Assembly (NCBI GenBank): GCA_963753135.1
Contig: CAVWBA010000011.1
Location: 39,732-103,731 of the forward strand
DNA length: 64,000 bases
Origin: Roseiarcus sp963753135
GTDB lineage: Bacteria; Pseudomonadota; Alphaproteobacteria; Rhizobiales; Beijerinckiaceae
Reading direction: 5' to 3'
The position numbers were made by a program, and so were the translations under genes. Positions 1 to 8,806 of this stretch are shown in pieces; the stretch's first letter is position 1; each line of letters opens with the position of its first letter. Below the pieces are notes generated by a model. It saw only the letters and a list, made by a program, of their open reading frames with translations. It was not told the DNA's origin and made no database searches.

Positions 1-560
1 ATCGAGTCGACGACGCCGAATATCAGGCGCTTGAATACGTAGCTCTGGCAAAGGTCGAGGAATTGCCAAGCGGCGCGCTCGGGGTCTGGGACCTTCAGCA
101 CGCCTGACTTTTCCAGGTTTTCGAGTTCCTCGGCGAGCCGGGTCGCGCCATAGAGGGGGCCGGCCTCATAGAAGGCGCGGCCGACATTGGGGAATTTCTC
201 CGCCGCGGCGATGACGACCCGGGCGAGCGCGAGGGTTCCGGGCTCGCATATCCGATGCATCAGGCGCACGCCGAAATCCGTCAGCATCTCGCGCGCGTCG
301 CCCTCGCGCCGGAAAGCGCAGAGCCGCTCCGCCGCCTGGGCCTTTTCGGCGCGAATGATCGCCTCGAACAAGCGGTCCTTGGAGTCGAAATAGGCATAGA
401 GCGTGCCTTTGGAAACCCCAGCGGCGCGGGCGATGTCGTTCATGCTCGCCCCATCGAAGCCGGCGCTTAAGAACACCTGTCGCGCCCCGTCCATGATCTG
501 GCGTCGCTTCGCGCTGCCGTCATTGGCCGCAGCTTCCCGCTCCAACGCCTCCAATTCCAT
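1..560 (-). CDS. TetR/AcrR-family repressor of the adjacent efflux operon (runs off left edge)
   Basis: DNA-binding repressor, about 186 residues visible; the C-terminus lies beyond the window. I read it on the minus strand from ATG at 560. Residues about 19-70 are a TetR helix-turn-helix (ending GVSKGTLYAYFDSKDRLFEAII), followed by a helical ligand-binding domain. It is divergent from the EmrA/EmrB-type genes starting at 688, and two copies of a 15-bp palindrome lie between. The standard arrangement is repression of itself and of the pump until a toxic ligand binds; that role is inferred from family and context. The inducer cannot be read from the sequence. Confidence 0.88.
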   Translation of the reverse strand, partial: MELEALEREAAANDGSAKRRQIMDGARQVFLSAGFDGASMNDIARAAGVSKGTLYAYFDSKDRLFEAIIRAEKAQAAERLCAFRREGDAREMLTDFGVRLMHRICEPGTLALARVVIAAAEKFPNVGRAFYEAGPLYGATRLAEELENLEKSGVLKVPDPERAAWQFLDLCQSYVFKRLIFGVVDS

Positions 561-587
561 AATCTACCCTTCCGGCTCGCCGTGATG

Positions 588-602
588 ACCGAACCGTTCG
601 GT
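588..602. promoter_or_regulatory. TetR operator, copy 1
   Basis: ACCGAACCGTTCGGT is an odd-length perfect palindrome around a central base. It lies 28 bp upstream of the TetR start codon, so it probably serves autoregulation. The same 15 bases recur at 653-667. Confidence 0.8.
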
Positions 603-652
603 TCGATTTTTGTTGCAATACGCTTTCGCTTGCGCTAAGTCAATGAGAAATG

Positions 653-667
653 ACCGAACCGTTCGGT
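653..667. promoter_or_regulatory. TetR operator, copy 2
   Basis: Identical 15-bp palindrome to 588-602, centre-to-centre 65 bp away, ending 20 bp before the ATG at 688. Its position argues that the longer TTG-initiated reading from 610 is not the real start of the efflux gene, because the operator would then be inside the coding region. Confidence 0.8.
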
Positions 668-687
668 CGGGCAGAGCGGGCTTCACC

Positions 688-2019
688 ATGGTCGATGACG
701 TCAAGGGCCTAGAGCCCGCAATGGGGAGCGTGTCTCCGGCGGACGGTCACTCTTCGGCTAACCTGCCTTCCCCCGCGGCCAGTTCGCTTGGCGCTCTCGC
801 CCCTGCGCCGGCGATGGGAGCGCCGGTGGCGCCCGACGGCGGCCACTCCGTCGTTAAGGCTGCTCCGGCCAACAAAGCGAGCCTGCGCCGGTTCATCGTC
901 CCGGTTCTAATTCTGGCCGCGCTCGCCTATGGCGGCAAAACGGCCTACGACTATTTCGTCGAGGGTCGCTTCCTCGTCTCGACCGACGACGCCTATGTCG
1001 GCGCGGACACCGCGATCATCGCCGCCAAGGCCATGGGCCATCTCACCGCGGTTCCGGTGGTTGACAACCAGATCGTCCACAAGGGCGACCTGCTCGCTGC
1101 GATCGATGACGGCGACTATCAGAACGCAGTTGACGCGGCCCGGGCTCGCATCGGCACTCAGGACGCGACCATCGCCCGCTTCGGCCGGCAGATTGACGCC
1201 CAGGCGGCGATCATCGCGCAGGCCGGGGCCCAGGTCAATTCGGCGGCGGCTCAGGAGAAGAGCGCCGAGGCCGAGGTCGAGCGGGCCGCTCTCGAATATG
1301 ACCGCTCGTTCAAGCTCGCGCAGACCAACTTCGGCTCGCAGCAGCGTCTCGAGCAGGCGAGAGCTGACCGTGACCGCACCATCGCCGGCTTGGCCGCCGC
1401 CAAGGCGAGCCAGGCGTCGGCTGTCGCGGCCCTCGACGGCGCAAAGGCCAATCTCGATGTGCTCAAGGCGCAGAAGGACGAGGCCGCGCGCCAGCGCAAC
1501 GAGCTGGTGACGGCCCTGGAGATGGCGGAACGCAATCTTTCCTTCACCCGCGTCCTCGCTCCGTTCGACGGAACCATCGGCAACAAGGGGGCTGAGGTCG
1601 GAAACTTCGTGCAGGCGGGAACCCGGCTGATGGCGCTCGTGCCGCTCAACGCCTCCTACGTCGACGCGAACTTCAAGGAAACCCAGCTCGCGGATGTCAA
1701 GCCGGGACAGAAAGTGGATGTCTCCATCGACGCGCTCGACAGCAAGGTGGTCGAAGGCGTGGTGTCTTCGATTTCCCCGGCCTCGGGCGCGGAGTTTTCG
1801 CTTCTGCCCCCGGACAATGCGACCGGCAACTTCACCAAGGTCGTGCAGCGGGTCGCCGTGCGCATCAACTTCCCCAAGGAGGTGTTGAAGGAGGTTGCGC
1901 TCCGCCCGGGGCTCTCGGTCGTCGCGACCGTCCATACTCGCGACCCCGCGCTGCCAAAGCCGACGCTGCTCGGCGCGCTCGGACTCGAGGCTTTCGCCGG
2001 CCGCAGCGTCAAGCCGTGA
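688..2019 (+). CDS. HlyD/EmrA-family membrane fusion protein of a drug efflux pump
   Basis: Periplasmic adaptor, 443 residues, linking an inner-membrane MFS pump to an outer-membrane channel. A Pro/Ala-rich cytoplasmic N-terminus is followed by one membrane segment (about residues 65-85, FIVPVLILAALAYGG). Next come the first half of the biotinyl-lipoyl domain (STDDAYVGAD, then VDNQIVHKGDLLAAID), a long Ala/Gln/Glu-rich coiled coil (about 115-275), and the second lipoyl half with the beta-barrel (LAPFDGTIGNKGAEVGNFV). The start at 688 was chosen because it lies just after operator copy 2; an upstream TTG at 610 is also open. Its stop overlaps the GTG of the next gene by four bases, so the two are translationally coupled. 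Substrate unknown. Confidence 0.88.
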   Translation: MVDDVKGLEPAMGSVSPADGHSSANLPSPAASSLGALAPAPAMGAPVAPDGGHSVVKAAPANKASLRRFIVPVLILAALAYGGKTAYDYFVEGRFLVSTDDAYVGADTAIIAAKAMGHLTAVPVVDNQIVHKGDLLAAIDDGDYQNAVDAARARIGTQDATIARFGRQIDAQAAIIAQAGAQVNSAAAQEKSAEAEVERAALEYDRSFKLAQTNFGSQQRLEQARADRDRTIAGLAAAKASQASAVAALDGAKANLDVLKAQKDEAARQRNELVTALEMAERNLSFTRVLAPFDGTIGNKGAEVGNFVQAGTRLMALVPLNASYVDANFKETQLADVKPGQKVDVSIDALDSKVVEGVVSSISPASGAEFSLLPPDNATGNFTKVVQRVAVRINFPKEVLKEVALRPGLSVVATVHTRDPALPKPTLLGALGLEAFAGRSVKP

Positions 2020-3635
2020 CCAGCGCGGCCGTCGCGATACGGCCCGGCGGGGCGTCGCCGGCCACCGACCTTATCATCGCGCCGGCGGCGGTTGCGCAGC
2101 GCAGTTTCTCGCCGCGGCGGGTCGCGGCCTTCATCTTCATGGTGTTTGGGATGTTCATGGCGATCCTGGACATCCAGATCGTCTCAGCATCTCTTTCGCA
2201 GATCCAGGCTGGGCTCTCGGCTTCGTCCGACGAAGTCACCTGGGTGCAGACCAGCTATCTGGTCGCTGAAGTCATCATGATTCCGCTGTCGGGCTTCCTG
2301 TCGCGGGTGGTGTCGACGCGCGTCATCTTCACCATTTCGGCCGGCGGCTTCACGCTCATGAGCTTCATGTGCGCCCACGCCAACTCGATCGAGGAGATGA
2401 TCCTGTGGCGGGCGCTGCAGGGCTTCATCGGCGGCGGCATGATCCCGACGGTGTTCGCTTCCGCGTTCACCATCTTTCCGCGCGACAAGCAGCCACTCAT
2501 CGCGCCGATCATTGGTCTTGTGGCGACCCTTGCGCCCACGATCGGGCCCACGGTCGGCGGCTATCTCACCGACTGGTTTTCCTGGCACTGGCTGTTCCTG
2601 GTCAATCTCGGCCCCGGAATCATCGTCACCATCGCCGCTTGGCTCTTGATCGACTTCGACGAGCCTGACTATTCGCTTCTGACCCACTTCGACTACGTCG
2701 GCCTCCTCACGATGGCCGGCTTTCTCGGGGCGCTGGAATACGCCCTCGAAGAGGGACCGTCGAAGGACTGGTTCGAGAGCCAGCCGGTCACGATCGCGAT
2801 CGTCGTCTCGGCGGTGAGCTGTGTCGCTTTCTTCTGGCGCATGGCGACGGCCCGCCAGCCGATCGTCGACCTCACCGCATTCAGAGACCGCAATTTCTGG
2901 ACTGGCTCGATGTTCGCCTTCGTGCTCGGCATCGGGCTCTACGGCCTCACCTACATCTATCCGGTGTATCTGGCGGTGGTGCGCGACTATTCGTCGCTGA
3001 TGATCGGCAAGACAATGTTCGTGACGGGCTTGTGCATGTTTCTGACCGCCCCCTTCGCCGGCCGGCTGATGACCCGGGTCGACCCGCGCATCATGATCGC
3101 GGTCGGGTTCATCTTCTTCGCCATCGGCACCTTTCAGGCCTCGTATGTCACCGTCGACTGGGACTTTTGGGAATTGCTCTGGCCGCAGGTCTTCCGCGGC
3201 GTTGGGCTGATGTTGTCGATGGTGCCGATCAACAATCTGGCGCTCGGCACCATGCCGCCGCAGAAGATCAAGAACGCTTCGGGCCTCTTCAACCTGATGC
3301 GCAACCTTGGCGGCGCGGTCGGACTCGCGCTCATCAACACGCTCCTCGACAAGCGCATGGACCTGCATCTCGAAATGCTGCGCGAATCGGTCAATTGGGG
3401 ACGCCAAGTTGCGACGGACACGCTGGCCAGCATGACGGCGGCGCTGGCGGCGCGGGGGTCGGACGCAGAGCTCGCGGCGACCCGCCAGTTGGCGCTGATC
3501 GTGCGGCGGCAGGCCGAGGTGATGGCGCTCGCGGACGTGTTTTTGGTGCTCACCTTCGTATTCCTGGCCTGCGTCGGCCTCGCCGCGGTGATGCGCCGCC
3601 CGGTCGCCGCGGGAGCGGGCGGAGGCGGCCACTGA
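2016..3635 (+). CDS. DHA2-family (EmrB-like) MFS drug exporter
   Basis: Inner-membrane proton-driven drug antiporter of 539 residues with about 14 hydrophobic segments, the usual size for the DHA2 (EmrB/QacA) group. After the first membrane segment comes MAILDIQIVSASLSQIQAGLSAS, with the acidic residue (LDIQIV) typical of TM1 in this family. The DHA2 motif C region follows (GLVATLAPTIGPTVGGYLTDW). GTG at 2016 overlaps the stop of the membrane fusion gene (GTGA), so pump and adaptor form a two-gene operon. With the TetR repressor and operators upstream, the locus is a self-contained inducible efflux system. Which compounds it exports cannot be read from sequence. Confidence 0.9.
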   Translation: MTSAAVAIRPGGASPATDLIIAPAAVAQRSFSPRRVAAFIFMVFGMFMAILDIQIVSASLSQIQAGLSASSDEVTWVQTSYLVAEVIMIPLSGFLSRVVSTRVIFTISAGGFTLMSFMCAHANSIEEMILWRALQGFIGGGMIPTVFASAFTIFPRDKQPLIAPIIGLVATLAPTIGPTVGGYLTDWFSWHWLFLVNLGPGIIVTIAAWLLIDFDEPDYSLLTHFDYVGLLTMAGFLGALEYALEEGPSKDWFESQPVTIAIVVSAVSCVAFFWRMATARQPIVDLTAFRDRNFWTGSMFAFVLGIGLYGLTYIYPVYLAVVRDYSSLMIGKTMFVTGLCMFLTAPFAGRLMTRVDPRIMIAVGFIFFAIGTFQASYVTVDWDFWELLWPQVFRGVGLMLSMVPINNLALGTMPPQKIKNASGLFNLMRNLGGAVGLALINTLLDKRMDLHLEMLRESVNWGRQVATDTLASMTAALAARGSDAELAATRQLALIVRRQAEVMALADVFLVLTFVFLACVGLAAVMRRPVAAGAGGGGH

Positions 3636-3684
3636 ACGAAGGATAGTGTCCGCATGGCGGCCCGCGCTTCGGCAAGAGCCAGGT

Positions 3685-3710
3685 AGAGGGCGTCCTGTGG
3701 AACGCCCTCT
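3685..3710. terminator. Hairpin between convergent genes
   Basis: AGAGGGCGT and ACGCCCTCT form a perfect 9-bp stem around an 8-nt loop. It lies between the 3' ends of the efflux operon and the sugar-transporter operon. No T-run follows on either side, so it may act as a bidirectional or factor-assisted terminator. Confidence 0.5.
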
Positions 3711-3750
3711 GAAGCCCGGCTGAGCCGTCGCGTATAAGTCCCGCTCCGAA

Positions 3751-4740
3751 TCAGCGGATGCCGGCGTCGATGAGCTTCGTCAGCGCGTCGATTGTCTTTG
3801 GCGTGACGGTGCCGGCTCCGGTGTTGAGCGTCAGTCCAGGCATCTTGTATTTAGCGGACATCACGCATTGCACGACCGGGAAGAAGCCCTGCATGTAGAG
3901 CAGCTGGTCGAGCGTCGCGCTGACGGCGCCGGACTTGAGGCCGCTGATTGTCGAGGGCGCGAGATCGATGCCGCCGACGATGATGTCGCCCGGCTTCTTG
4001 CCGGCCTTGCTCAGAACTTCATCCATGATGCCCGTCACGCCGCCGTGCTGGGTCCCGATCGCCTTGAGGTTCGGATGCGCCTGAATGTAGGCGACGAGCA
4101 CCGGAACGCCGAGCGACGTATCGCTGTTGACCTCCTGGGTGATTTCGAGCCGGTCCACCTTGAGCCCGGCCTTCTCGAGCGTGTCGGCGAGGCCCTTCTC
4201 CGACTGGCCGCGTTCGGCCTGGCTGAAGACGCCATAGACCATCGCCTGGTCGCCGGCTTTCAAGCCCTGCCCCAGCATCGCCTTGGCGGTGAGAACCCCG
4301 CCCGCATAGAGATCGACGCCCGCATAGCCAAAGCCCTTCGGCCCGAACTCGTTCTGAAGATCGGTCAGCGGCGAATTGCCGGAGGTGACGACGATGCCCT
4401 CATCGACGGCCTGTTTGACGAGGTCATGGAAAGCGGTCGAGCCCGGGTGGCCCATGATCTCGATGCAATTCGGCCTAGCCGCCATCGCTTCCTTGAACTG
4501 GTTAATCATCGTCTCGGGCGCCCAGGCGGAGAATTGCGACTTGAGCTCGACGCCAAGCGCGTCAGCGGCCTCCTTGGCGCCGGTCTGTCGAGCGAGCGTC
4601 GCGCCGTCGCCGGGGTTGCCGCCCATCTGCATGTACATCACGAGCCCTTTGCCGATCGGATCGGCCGCCGACGCTGGCGCGGCGGCGACCGCGAGGCCGG
4701 CCGCAGCGACGCTGGCCAAAAGAAAATGAGCCAAACGCAT
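3751..4740 (-). CDS. Sugar ABC transporter periplasmic substrate-binding protein (RbsB/CUT2 type)
   Basis: Periplasmic solute receptor of 329 residues. It starts with a signal peptide (MRLAHFLLASVAAAGLAVAAAPASA, cleavage after ASA). The mature protein has the two-lobe Peripla_BP_4 pattern of ribose/xylose-type receptors: alternating beta strands with IEIMGHPGSTAFHDLVKQAVDEGI and later IGTQHGGVTGIMDEVLSKAGKKPGDIIVGGID. It is the first gene of a minus-strand operon with a permease (4773-5849) and an ATPase (5863-6654) lying upstream in transcription order ATPase, permease, receptor. The sugar cannot be deduced. No kinase, isomerase or local regulator is next to it. Confidence 0.85.
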   Translation of the reverse strand: MRLAHFLLASVAAAGLAVAAAPASAADPIGKGLVMYMQMGGNPGDGATLARQTGAKEAADALGVELKSQFSAWAPETMINQFKEAMAARPNCIEIMGHPGSTAFHDLVKQAVDEGIVVTSGNSPLTDLQNEFGPKGFGYAGVDLYAGGVLTAKAMLGQGLKAGDQAMVYGVFSQAERGQSEKGLADTLEKAGLKVDRLEITQEVNSDTSLGVPVLVAYIQAHPNLKAIGTQHGGVTGIMDEVLSKAGKKPGDIIVGGIDLAPSTISGLKSGAVSATLDQLLYMQGFFPVVQCVMSAKYKMPGLTLNTGAGTVTPKTIDALTKLIDAGIR

Positions 4741-4772
4741 GTTCGTTTCTCCCTTGCATATTCGGGCCGCCT

Positions 4773-5849
4773 CTATCGGCGAACCCCTCCCTCTTCAGAA
4801 GTCCGTATGCCACCAAATCTTCCGAACGACTTGAGATTGGCGAACAGCGCGCGCCGGCGCTGCGGTTCGTCCGCGTACATGTAGAAGATGATCGAAACCA
4901 GGAAGATGAGCCCCTGCACGGTTCTAACCCATGCGCCCGTTAGACCGGCTGCAACCAGGCCCGCCTCGACCATGCCGATGATGAAACAGCCAAACACCGT
5001 CCCGACGATGGTCGCTTCACCGCCGAAGATCGAGGTGCCGCCGATCAACACCGAGGCAATGGCGGTCAAGAGATAGCCCTGGCCCTGATTGCCGAAAAAG
5101 TTCTTGTTCTCCAGCGTCAGGATGATCGCCGCGCAGGCGGCCAGGAAGCCCATCAACGTGAAGATTTTGATTTTCTCGCGGTCGACGTCGATGCCGACGA
5201 CCCGCGACACGTCATTGGAATCGCCGATGAACATGGCGTGCTCTCCGAACCGGTGGCGGGTGAGGATGAGCCAAAGGAAGCCGACGATGATCGCAGTCCA
5301 CAAGCCCTGGATCGACAGCTGCTGAAGCCAAATGATACCGGTCGACCCCGCGAACGGACGCCCGACAATCCATTGCCACACCGAACTCTCTTCGGCCCCA
5401 CGCAAGGCATAGGACTTGCCGCCGGACAGCACTGTCGCCATGCCAGCCCAGAAGAACTGCGTGCCGAGCGTCGTCATGAACGACGGAATGCCGATCTTGG
5501 CAATGATGACGCCGTTGAGGAACCCGACCAGAACTCCCGAGGCAAGCCCGGCGACGACTGCGATCCAGCCGAGGTCGTATTCCTTGAAGAGGACCGCAAA
5601 GATGAACCCGGAAAAGGCGATCACCGAAGGAAAGGAGAGGTCGATTTCGCCTGCGCCGATGACGAATGTGAGTCCGGTTGCAAGAAGGATGAGCGGCGGC
5701 AAGGTGGAAAGGAAGGTCGTGTAAATGTAGGGCGCGAGGAAAACCTCCGGCGCCCGGTACATAAAGAGCAGGAGCAGCAGGATGAAAACGATGATGATCG
5801 GTAGAGCCTCGAAGCGCTGCAGGATCGACGCGCCTGACCGCTGAGCCAT
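4773..5849 (-). CDS. Sugar ABC transporter permease (RbsC/CUT2 type)
   Basis: Inner-membrane channel subunit of 358 residues with about ten hydrophobic stretches, the normal size for RbsC-like permeases. Family hallmarks visible are TFVIGAGEIDLSFPSVIAFSGF near the N-terminus, GFLNGVIIAKIGIPSFMTTLGTQ, and the conserved C-terminal TAIASVLIGGTSIFGGEATIVGTVFG. It lies 13 bp downstream of the ATPase gene and 32 bp upstream of the receptor gene, so one transcript is likely. The last 25 residues (FGRFGGIRTSEEGGVRR) form a charged cytoplasmic tail. Confidence 0.88.
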   Translation of the reverse strand: MAQRSGASILQRFEALPIIIVFILLLLLFMYRAPEVFLAPYIYTTFLSTLPPLILLATGLTFVIGAGEIDLSFPSVIAFSGFIFAVLFKEYDLGWIAVVAGLASGVLVGFLNGVIIAKIGIPSFMTTLGTQFFWAGMATVLSGGKSYALRGAEESSVWQWIVGRPFAGSTGIIWLQQLSIQGLWTAIIVGFLWLILTRHRFGEHAMFIGDSNDVSRVVGIDVDREKIKIFTLMGFLAACAAIILTLENKNFFGNQGQGYLLTAIASVLIGGTSIFGGEATIVGTVFGCFIIGMVEAGLVAAGLTGAWVRTVQGLIFLVSIIFYMYADEPQRRRALFANLKSFGRFGGIRTSEEGGVRR

Positions 5850-5862
5850 CCCCTTCGTCCCC

Positions 5863-6654
5863 TTACGCCTGGTGCTGCAGCGCGATGAGATATTCGGTGA
5901 GTTCAGGCACCGTCATATCCTTCGGCGATATTTCGGAGACCACCCGCCCGCGGTCGAGCACGACCAGGCGATCCGCCACTTCATGCACATGCGCGAGATT
6001 GTGCTCGATGTAGATGCAAGCGCGCCCGGACTGTTTGATCCGCCGCACGAATTCGACCACCTTCCGCACTTCGGCGACTCCGAGCGCCGCTGTCGGCTCG
6101 TCAAGCACGATGAGGTCGGCGTTGTAGTGCATGGCTCGGCCGATAGCGATGCCTTGACGCTCGCCGCCCGACAAATTGGCGACTGTCGAATCGACGGTGA
6201 TTCCGACGCCTCGGAAGCCGATGACGTCGATCAGGATCTTTTGGGCGATCTCCTTCTCCCGCTTGACGTTGATGAAGCCGAAGCGGTTGGTGATCTGGCG
6301 CCCGACGAAGAAATTGCGCCACAGCGGCTGCTTGTCGGCCAATGAACGGTCCTGATAGACCGTCTCGATCGAGAGCTCATGGGCCATGCGAACCGAATAG
6401 TCGGCGAGACTGAGCTCCTTGTCGCGGACGAAGATGCGGCCCGACGAGGGCGGCAACACTCCGGTCATGATCTTGATCAGCGTCGACTTGCCGGCCCCGT
6501 TGTCGCCGATCAGGCCGACGATCTCGTTCTTGCCGATCGCGAGGTCAACGTCGCGCAGCGCCTGGACGGGGCCAAAGAACTTCTGCACGCCCTCGAGGCG
6601 AACGATATTCTGGAAGCCCCTCTCGACGACTTGGACGCTGGCCGCTTTGTTCAC
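5863..6654 (-). CDS. Sugar ABC transporter ATP-binding protein, single-NBD type
   Basis: Cytoplasmic ATPase energising the sugar importer, 263 residues. Walker A is GDNGAGKST, the signature is NLSGGERQG, and Walker B is LIVLDEPTAAL followed by the switch His in IYIEHNL. Classical RbsA proteins carry two nucleotide-binding domains (about 500 residues); this one has a single domain, like FrcA-type proteins, and probably works as a homodimer. I chose the GTG at 6654 because GGAGGA sits just upstream and the ABC domain begins shortly after. The frame stays open to 6822, but that extension is Arg-rich and unlike any ABC protein. Confidence 0.85.
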   Translation of the reverse strand: MNKAASVQVVERGFQNIVRLEGVQKFFGPVQALRDVDLAIGKNEIVGLIGDNGAGKSTLIKIMTGVLPPSSGRIFVRDKELSLADYSVRMAHELSIETVYQDRSLADKQPLWRNFFVGRQITNRFGFINVKREKEIAQKILIDVIGFRGVGITVDSTVANLSGGERQGIAIGRAMHYNADLIVLDEPTAALGVAEVRKVVEFVRRIKQSGRACIYIEHNLAHVHEVADRLVVLDRGRVVSEISPKDMTVPELTEYLIALQHQA

Positions 6655-6839
6655 CTTCCTCCTCCCGGTTCCCAAAGACGTCTGCCGCGCCGTTGAAAAT
6701 CGTCTAGCATGCCCCACGACGGCGCAGCAATCGCGCTTCGCCGCTCGTGCGTTCCGGATGGCGAGGAAAGGTTGGCGGTCGTCGACCTCGACGACGCGAC
6801 GAGCGGCGGCTATCGGCGCCACATCGGAGCGGCGGAGGA

Positions 6840-7604
6840 TTATTCCCAGAGGCCGGCTGGCAGCGGCAGACCCGCGTAGAGCGCAGCATCCGCCTTGCGC
6901 GGCAGCGGAATGTCAAACTCCTCCAGCACCGCTTGCAACTGGCGCATGTGCTGGGCTGAATGCCAGGTCTGGCGTTCGAGCACTTCCCAGACGGGCCGCT
7001 CCCCATAGTGGGTCTTCACCGTCCAGAGCAGCTTGCGGTCGTCGACCCCCTCCCACCATTTTGCGAGGTCGGCTGCGGCCTGATCGCCGAAGGCGATGAT
7101 CTCGGCGCTCGTCCTGATCTCCGGGGGCGTCGGCAGATTAACGTAATGCGCCCAGTCCTCGAATTCGCCTTCGACGTTGCGCACGAAGACGTCCGGGACC
7201 TGATAGGTGTGGTAGGCGAGATCCCGGAGCGTCCGGTCACGGTTCGGAATGGGGCGGTAGCCAAGCTTGTCGACCGGGATCTGCGCAACGAGCGACTTCT
7301 CGATCGTGAGCACCTCCAGCCAGCGCGCGACAAGCGCGGCAGGCGGCAAATGCTCGGCGCGCTTGGCTTTGACGCCGACGAAGCTCGCCACCTGATCGAG
7401 CGATTGCGCGAAGACGAACTCGCGTCCGCGCGACACGACCGGCAGCGATCTCGCGCCAAGACGCCGAAGGTCGGCCGCGCCTTCCGCGTCATTGAGGACG
7501 TCAACCGACTCGAACGGCACGCCGAGGCCGGTCAGAAACTCCTTCACCTTGACGCAGGCGGAACAGCCAGGCTGCCAGAAGACCCGGATCGACTCAGCAT
7601 TCAC
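6840..7604 (-). CDS. Glutaredoxin-like domain fused to a DinB-like metal-binding domain
   Basis: Cytoplasmic 254-residue two-domain protein. Residues 1-80 look like a glutaredoxin: RVFWQPGCSACVKVKEFL with a CSAC dithiol site, then LGARSLPVVSRG carrying the cis-proline. Residues about 90-245 look like a DinB/YfiT four-helix bundle, with candidate metal-binding histidines in DLAYHTYQVP and RQTWHSAQHMRQL. DinB-superfamily enzymes include thiol-dependent transferases and isomerases, so a thiol partner in the same chain makes chemical sense. The actual reaction is not known from sequence. It stands alone: the next gene on this strand is the sugar ABC operon, 186 bp downstream. Confidence 0.75.
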   Translation of the reverse strand: MNAESIRVFWQPGCSACVKVKEFLTGLGVPFESVDVLNDAEGAADLRRLGARSLPVVSRGREFVFAQSLDQVASFVGVKAKRAEHLPPAALVARWLEVLTIEKSLVAQIPVDKLGYRPIPNRDRTLRDLAYHTYQVPDVFVRNVEGEFEDWAHYVNLPTPPEIRTSAEIIAFGDQAAADLAKWWEGVDDRKLLWTVKTHYGERPVWEVLERQTWHSAQHMRQLQAVLEEFDIPLPRKADAALYAGLPLPAGLWE

Positions 7605-7935
7605 CGACGCTCTCCCTGATCCTCGCTTGCCATCGCTCGGAGCGCGGCGCTCAAAGCGGTCATAGTCGCTTGTGTCACTCTAAGCCAATTCGCGCCCCCC
7701 TCGCCGCCGCGATTGATGATGGCCGTTTCGTTTCTCGCGAGGGGCGTCCGCTCTCACGCGCGCCGGCCGCGGCGGGAGCGGAGCGCCAGCTTTGATTACC
7801 AATCGGTAATGAAGCCGCAATTCTGTGCCTGACGATCGCCCTTGCGGAGGGGCGCCTTGCGGCCATATTATGCGGGTCAGGCGCTCATCCGGCAATCCTG
7901 GGCGAGCGCCGCACCCTTACTATGAGGTTTCTCTC
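7605..7935. other. Intergenic region without a recognisable gene
   Basis: About 330 bp between divergent genes. Short open frames on both strands (for example 7675-7866 minus) are Arg/Pro-rich, have no start signal and look like noise. The stretch must hold the promoters of the glutaredoxin-DinB gene and of the Bax-inhibitor gene, but I see no convincing boxes. Confidence 0.5.
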
Positions 7936-8703
7936 ATGTCCGACTATGACCGCTACGCCAATACGCGTTACGGCGCGGGGCTCGCACGGTCCGGCGTCGC
8001 CGTCGATCAGGGCCTCCGGGCCTATATGATCGGCGTTTACAACTATATGACCCTCGGGCTCGGCGTGACCGGACTGGTGGCCTACGCCGCCTTCGCGCTT
8101 GGCACGGTCGATGTGGGCAACGGCCGCTTGGCGCTGACCGATTTCGGCCACGCCATCTATGTCTCGCCGCTGCGCTGGCTGATCGTGCTCTCGCCGCTGG
8201 CTCTGGTGTTCTGGCTCTCCGCCCGCATCAACTCGATGTCGGTGGCGACCGCTCGCAACGCCTTCATCGCCTTCGCGGCGCTGATCGGCCTGTCGATGTC
8301 GGCGCTGCTGGTGGTCTACACCGGCGCTTCGATCGGGCGGGCGTTCTTTGCCGCCGCGGCCGCCTTCGCCAGCCTCAGCCTTTACGGCTATACGACTCAG
8401 CGCAGCCTGTCCGCGATGGGGTCGTTCATGATGATGGGCGTCATCGGCCTGATCGTGGCGAGCCTCTTGAACTTGTTCCTGCATAGCACGGGCCTGCAGT
8501 TCGGCATCTCGCTTCTTGCGGTGGTGATCTTCGCAGGCCTTACCGCCTGGGACACGCAGTCGATCAAGCAAATGTACTTCGCTGGCGACAGCTACGAGAT
8601 GGTTCACAAAAAGTCGATTCACGGCGCTCTGCGCCTCTACCTCGACTTCATCAATATGTTCCAGGCGATCCTGATGCTGACGGGGTCCCAGCGGAACAAC
8701 TGA
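7936..8703 (+). CDS. Bax inhibitor-1/YccA family membrane protein
   Basis: Integral membrane protein of 255 residues with seven predicted membrane helices, the standard BI-1 (UPF0005) architecture. Typical features are the first helix YMIGVYNYMTLGLGVTGLVAYAAFALG, the central helices IYVSPLRWLIVLSPLALVF, and near the C-terminus GLTAWDTQSIKQMYFAGD. That last segment carries the aspartate associated with the pH-sensitive calcium leak in characterised homologues. The start at 7936 (MSDYDRYANTRYGAG) matches alphaproteobacterial homologues; an upstream start at 7825 is unlikely. A strong terminator follows at 8735. Bacterial function is mostly stress or membrane homeostasis and is not precisely known. 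Confidence 0.9.
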   Translation: MSDYDRYANTRYGAGLARSGVAVDQGLRAYMIGVYNYMTLGLGVTGLVAYAAFALGTVDVGNGRLALTDFGHAIYVSPLRWLIVLSPLALVFWLSARINSMSVATARNAFIAFAALIGLSMSALLVVYTGASIGRAFFAAAAAFASLSLYGYTTQRSLSAMGSFMMMGVIGLIVASLLNLFLHSTGLQFGISLLAVVIFAGLTAWDTQSIKQMYFAGDSYEMVHKKSIHGALRLYLDFINMFQAILMLTGSQRNN

Positions 8704-8734
8704 CATAGGATCGTCAATCTTACGATCTAGCTCT

Positions 8735-8774
8735 TCCCCCGGCTCGCATGAGTGGCAAGCCGGGGGATTTTTTT
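8735..8774 (+). terminator. Rho-independent terminator after the Bax-inhibitor gene
   Basis: The stem CCCCCGGCT (8736-8744) pairs with AGCCGGGGG (8758-8766) around a 13-nt loop and is followed by a run of seven T (8768-8774). This is the clearest intrinsic terminator in the window. Confidence 0.9.
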
Positions 8775-8806
8775 GTTTAGGCCACATTTCCGATCGGGGG
8801 AGGACA

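Noticed and set aside
610..687. TTG start for the membrane fusion gene
   Set aside because: It would place a TetR operator inside the coding sequence, and the extra residues are unlike the family.
907..1935. Long minus-strand open frame (342 codons) under the membrane fusion gene
   Set aside because: Arg/Asp/Glu/Gly/His-rich composition typical of the antisense of a high-GC gene; no family pattern; the plus-strand gene is well recognised.
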